Shown piece by piece: positions 61,879 to 64,000 of a DNA stretch of 64,000 nucleotides. The notes below the pieces were generated by a model that made no database searches, was not told where the DNA came from, and worked only from the letters and a program-made list of their open reading frames with translations. Numbering within the stretch: position 1 is the first letter of the stretch; each line of letters begins with the position of its first letter. Location: positions 496,001 to 560,000 of the forward strand of contig CAVYTX010000002.1 in NCBI GenBank assembly GCA_963771545.1. Direction: 5' to 3'. Made by a program: the position numbers and the translations under genes. The DNA is from CAKZLS01 sp963771545. Lineage in GTDB: Bacteria > Pseudomonadota > Alphaproteobacteria > Rhodospirillales > Defluviicoccaceae.

Positions 61879-62739
61879 ATGGATTGGTTCGTGTGGAAGG
61901 ACAAAGAGCAGGTTGGACCGTTTTCGGAAGAGGCCATTCACGCCATGGCCGAGCGCGGCGACATCCAGCCGAGCACGCTTCTGTGGCATGCGGACCTGCC
62001 GAAATGGACGGTGGCGGCGCAAGTCCCCGGCATCGGCGTCACGGCGTCTCCGTCCTTCCCGCCGCCTCCCGTCCCCAAGTTGTTTGGGGCGGCGGCGCCG
62101 GCGCGAGCCGTCCCGGCTCAATCGGTTCCGGCATATTCCGGCGCCGCGCAATCGATCCCGTCATCGGTTGGCCCCGGATACGATGGCTCCATGGTGCATA
62201 CGGTTGTTCGCGACGTGGCGCGCCCGTGGGCCCGGTTCTGGGCGCGAAGCGTGGATATGCTGGTGTCCGCCGGCCTGCTGGGTGTGATGTTGGGCATCGT
62301 CGCCCCCAGCCTGTTCGAGCCAGGAAGCTCAATCGCGAGCGGGTCCGGCAGCGTCATCTTCGCGCTCATAACGTTGCCGTTGGCAATGGTCGTGGACGCC
62401 GGAGTCTATGCGCTCTTTGGAAATACCCTCGGAAAGCTGATCGCGGGTGTCAAGGTGCTGACGACGGATGGCCAGAAGCTCACCTTTGCGGCCTATCTCC
62501 ACCGCAATCTTGGTCTGTATGTGCAAGGATACGGCTTGGGCATTCCGCTCGTCAATTTTGGGTTGATGATCTATTGCTGGAGAAAAGCGGCGGGTGGGGG
62601 GACCCTTGGATGGGATGTGGCAACCAATTCGCGCTGCTTCAGCGCAGGCAACAACCTGTTCAGAAATTTCGTTACGGCATTCATCTGGATCGTGATTATC
62701 GTTTTCATCAGCGCGTCGAGGGGCGCTGCGGGCGTTTGA
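61879..62739 (+). CDS. GYF_2-RDD-domain membrane protein
   Basis: The 286-residue protein begins with a GYF_2 domain (MDWFVWKDKEQVGPFSEEAI, residues 1-50) and a Pro/Ala-rich linker. It continues with an RDD membrane domain of four to five helices (ARFWARSVDMLVSAGLLGVM; LGKLIAGVKVLTTDGQKLTF). RDD proteins are possible transporters or envelope proteins. AGGAGG before the ATG is strong. Together with the previous gene it makes a GYF_2 pair, suggesting the two share a partner that the GYF domains bind. Confidence 0.85.
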   Translation: MDWFVWKDKEQVGPFSEEAIHAMAERGDIQPSTLLWHADLPKWTVAAQVPGIGVTASPSFPPPPVPKLFGAAAPARAVPAQSVPAYSGAAQSIPSSVGPGYDGSMVHTVVRDVARPWARFWARSVDMLVSAGLLGVMLGIVAPSLFEPGSSIASGSGSVIFALITLPLAMVVDAGVYALFGNTLGKLIAGVKVLTTDGQKLTFAAYLHRNLGLYVQGYGLGIPLVNFGLMIYCWRKAAGGGTLGWDVATNSRCFSAGNNLFRNFVTAFIWIVIIVFISASRGAAGV

Positions 62740-62834
62740 TACGAAGACCGGGCGCCGGGCCGGCGGCCGGCGCGGAAAAGGCTTGTATGGGAGTTCCTTA
62801 AGCTGCGAGAGTTCGCTTGAACGAGCGGGGAAAA

Positions 62835-64000
62835 TCACCGCGCTTCGGCGACGTCGGGGTTGGTCTCCGGAGCCACGAGGCCGAGGGCCTGGATGTAGCC
62901 CATGTTGGGCGCACAATTCTCGAACCGGATGTTGACGAGGAGGTCGCCCAACGCGGTGTCGATCACGTCCCGGGGCGGGCGCTGGTCCCGAATCTCCGCG
63001 AGCGAGGCGCGCGGGCTGTTGGCGAAGGCGACGATGGCGTCCCAGGCCTCGGTCTTGCGAACGGTGACGACACCCGCGCGCGACTCGATTTTCTTGTAAG
63101 GCCAGAATGCCCAGCCGATGCCGTTGTCCTCGAGCAGGCGGCGCATGGCGGCAATCCACTCGTCGGTATTCTCTCCCAACTCGCCCAGCCACAGCGGGAC
63201 GTTGTGAGTCTCGGAGAAGTCCACGTAGTGTTGAATGGCGCCTTGTACGGGGTCGGTCCAGTAGGTGTGGAACGTGTAGGCCAGCTTGCCGTCGAATGGC
63301 GCGCCCAGCACGTCGAAATTGGTGCCCCACTGCGCGCCGGTCAAAAAGATGATGTGGTTGGCGTCGACCTCCCGAATGGCGGCGACAATTCGCTTGTACA
63401 GGGGTTCGAGCTTGGGATTGAAATGGGCGGTGTCCACAAAGGGCGCGATGGGCTCGTTGAGCAGATCGTAGCCGAGCACGGCCGGTTCGTCGCCGTAACG
63501 CTCCGCCAGGGTTTGCCAGATGCGAATCAGAAGCGCCTGATTGGGCTCGCTGTCGTAAAGAAACGGGTGGCCCCAACTATCGTCATGATCCGTACCGGTC
63601 TGACCCCCGGGGGCGGCGTGCATCTCAAGGATGGCGTAAAGACCCTCGTCCCTGCACCAGGCGATGAGCCGGTCCAGCAGGGCGAAACCGGGTCCGTCCA
63701 GGGTATGCGAATCGCGGTCCGAGACGAACAGGCGGTAGTGCAGCGGAACGCGAATGGAGTTGAAGCCGAGGCTCTTGATGTAGCGGATATCGTCGCGGGA
63801 GATGTAGGTGTCTCGAAACGTGCTCCAGAAGGCCCGCGCATCCCGTTCGCCGATCAACTGTTCGATCGCGGTATAGATCAGTCTCGGCGAACTGGCGCGC
63901 TCGAACTTGAACATGTAGCCTTCCGGCACCAGCCAGTTGCCGAGATTGATCCCTTTGAGATGCAAGGCCGCGCCGTCGGGCGTAACGAATTGCTTGCCGT
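62835..64000 (-). CDS. Glycoside hydrolase family 5 (cellulase-like), 5' end outside the window
   Basis: The frame runs off the right edge, so the true start is not seen; the visible part covers about 388 residues. The family signature is clear: LHLKGINLGNWLVPEGYMFK, RVPLHYRLFV, ILEMHAAPGGQTGTDHDD, the acid/base Glu in YDLLNEPIAPFVDTAHF, and the nucleophile Glu in VPLWLGELGENTDEWIA. It hydrolyses a beta-glucan or related glycan; the exact substrate is not determined, and no secretion signal can be checked because the N-terminus is missing. Confidence 0.92.
   Translation of the reverse strand, partial: GKQFVTPDGAALHLKGINLGNWLVPEGYMFKFERASSPRLIYTAIEQLIGERDARAFWSTFRDTYISRDDIRYIKSLGFNSIRVPLHYRLFVSDRDSHTLDGPGFALLDRLIAWCRDEGLYAILEMHAAPGGQTGTDHDDSWGHPFLYDSEPNQALLIRIWQTLAERYGDEPAVLGYDLLNEPIAPFVDTAHFNPKLEPLYKRIVAAIREVDANHIIFLTGAQWGTNFDVLGAPFDGKLAYTFHTYWTDPVQGAIQHYVDFSETHNVPLWLGELGENTDEWIAAMRRLLEDNGIGWAFWPYKKIESRAGVVTVRKTEAWDAIVAFANSPRASLAEIRDQRPPRDVIDTALGDLLVNIRFENCAPNMGYIQALGLVAPETNPDVAEAR

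Overview
The window is a 64-kb piece of a GC-rich chromosome, very probably from an alphaproteobacterium of the Rhodospirillales type. Grounds for this are the rmuC–def–fmt–truA–dapE neighbourhood, the B12-dependent ribonucleotide reductase with possible NrdR boxes, a large NifJ-type pyruvate:ferredoxin oxidoreductase, a phasin, a VPLPA-type sorted protein, a TAXI-TRAP binding protein and the style of the ribosome binding sites. This assignment rests on gene content and remembered family distributions, not on a database search. No rRNA, tRNA, CRISPR array or prophage was seen. Both window edges cut genes: dapE on the left and a GH5 glycosidase on the right.

Layout. 0–9.5 kb: dapE, a membrane protein, truA, a conserved unknown, a 269-bp MITE-like element that supplies the end of fmt, then fmt, def, a DUF4139 protein, rmuC, and a DUF302/YeeE-YedE sulfur pair. 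9.5–15.4 kb: an exported cupredoxin-like protein, an IS66-type element inside a field of TGACGAC repeats, and a four-gene operon of unknown proteins. That operon combines phasin-like helices, Ig-like beta domains and a Lys/Ala/Pro-rich tail, and is the best candidate here for an undescribed system. 15.5–25 kb: a TauE exporter, MgtC, a BON-MscS channel, and a redox operon of GltD-like flavoprotein, NifJ and a dihydroorotate-dehydrogenase-like protein. 25–34 kb: an NnrU remnant, a class III nucleotide cyclase, an M20 amidohydrolase, a 57-aa membrane peptide, a phasin, clpS–clpA, a CoA transferase and an exported Cys-repeat protein. 34–43 kb: a FemAB-like/GNAT protein, a PAS-GGDEF-EAL protein, a TAXI receptor, amtB–glnK, a HerA-like ATPase and a VPLPA-CTERM protein.

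43.4–48.1 kb is a zone of gene decay: an aminotransferase V remnant, an EamA transporter with a large internal deletion, and a GAF-GGDEF gene with two frameshifts. Intact RidA, quinone reductase-like, AroE-like and glutamine amidotransferase genes lie between them. 48–55 kb: two exported unknowns, a quinone oxidoreductase-like dehydrogenase, an IS1202/ISNCY-type element with a 17-bp target duplication, a CBS protein, mgtE and a VapBC-type toxin-antitoxin pair with a possibly leaderless promoter. 55–64 kb: a CD-NTase-like protein that lacks two of the three catalytic acidic positions, nrdJ, two adjacent GYF_2-domain membrane proteins (one ClpP-like, one RDD) and the GH5 enzyme.

How genes fit together. 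def and fmt act on the formyl-methionine cycle. clpS and clpA form the N-degron adaptor/unfoldase pair. amtB and glnK form the ammonium uptake/sensing pair. The NifJ cluster links pyruvate oxidation to ferredoxin and probably NADPH. The phasin and the unknown four-gene operon both point to intracellular polymer granules.
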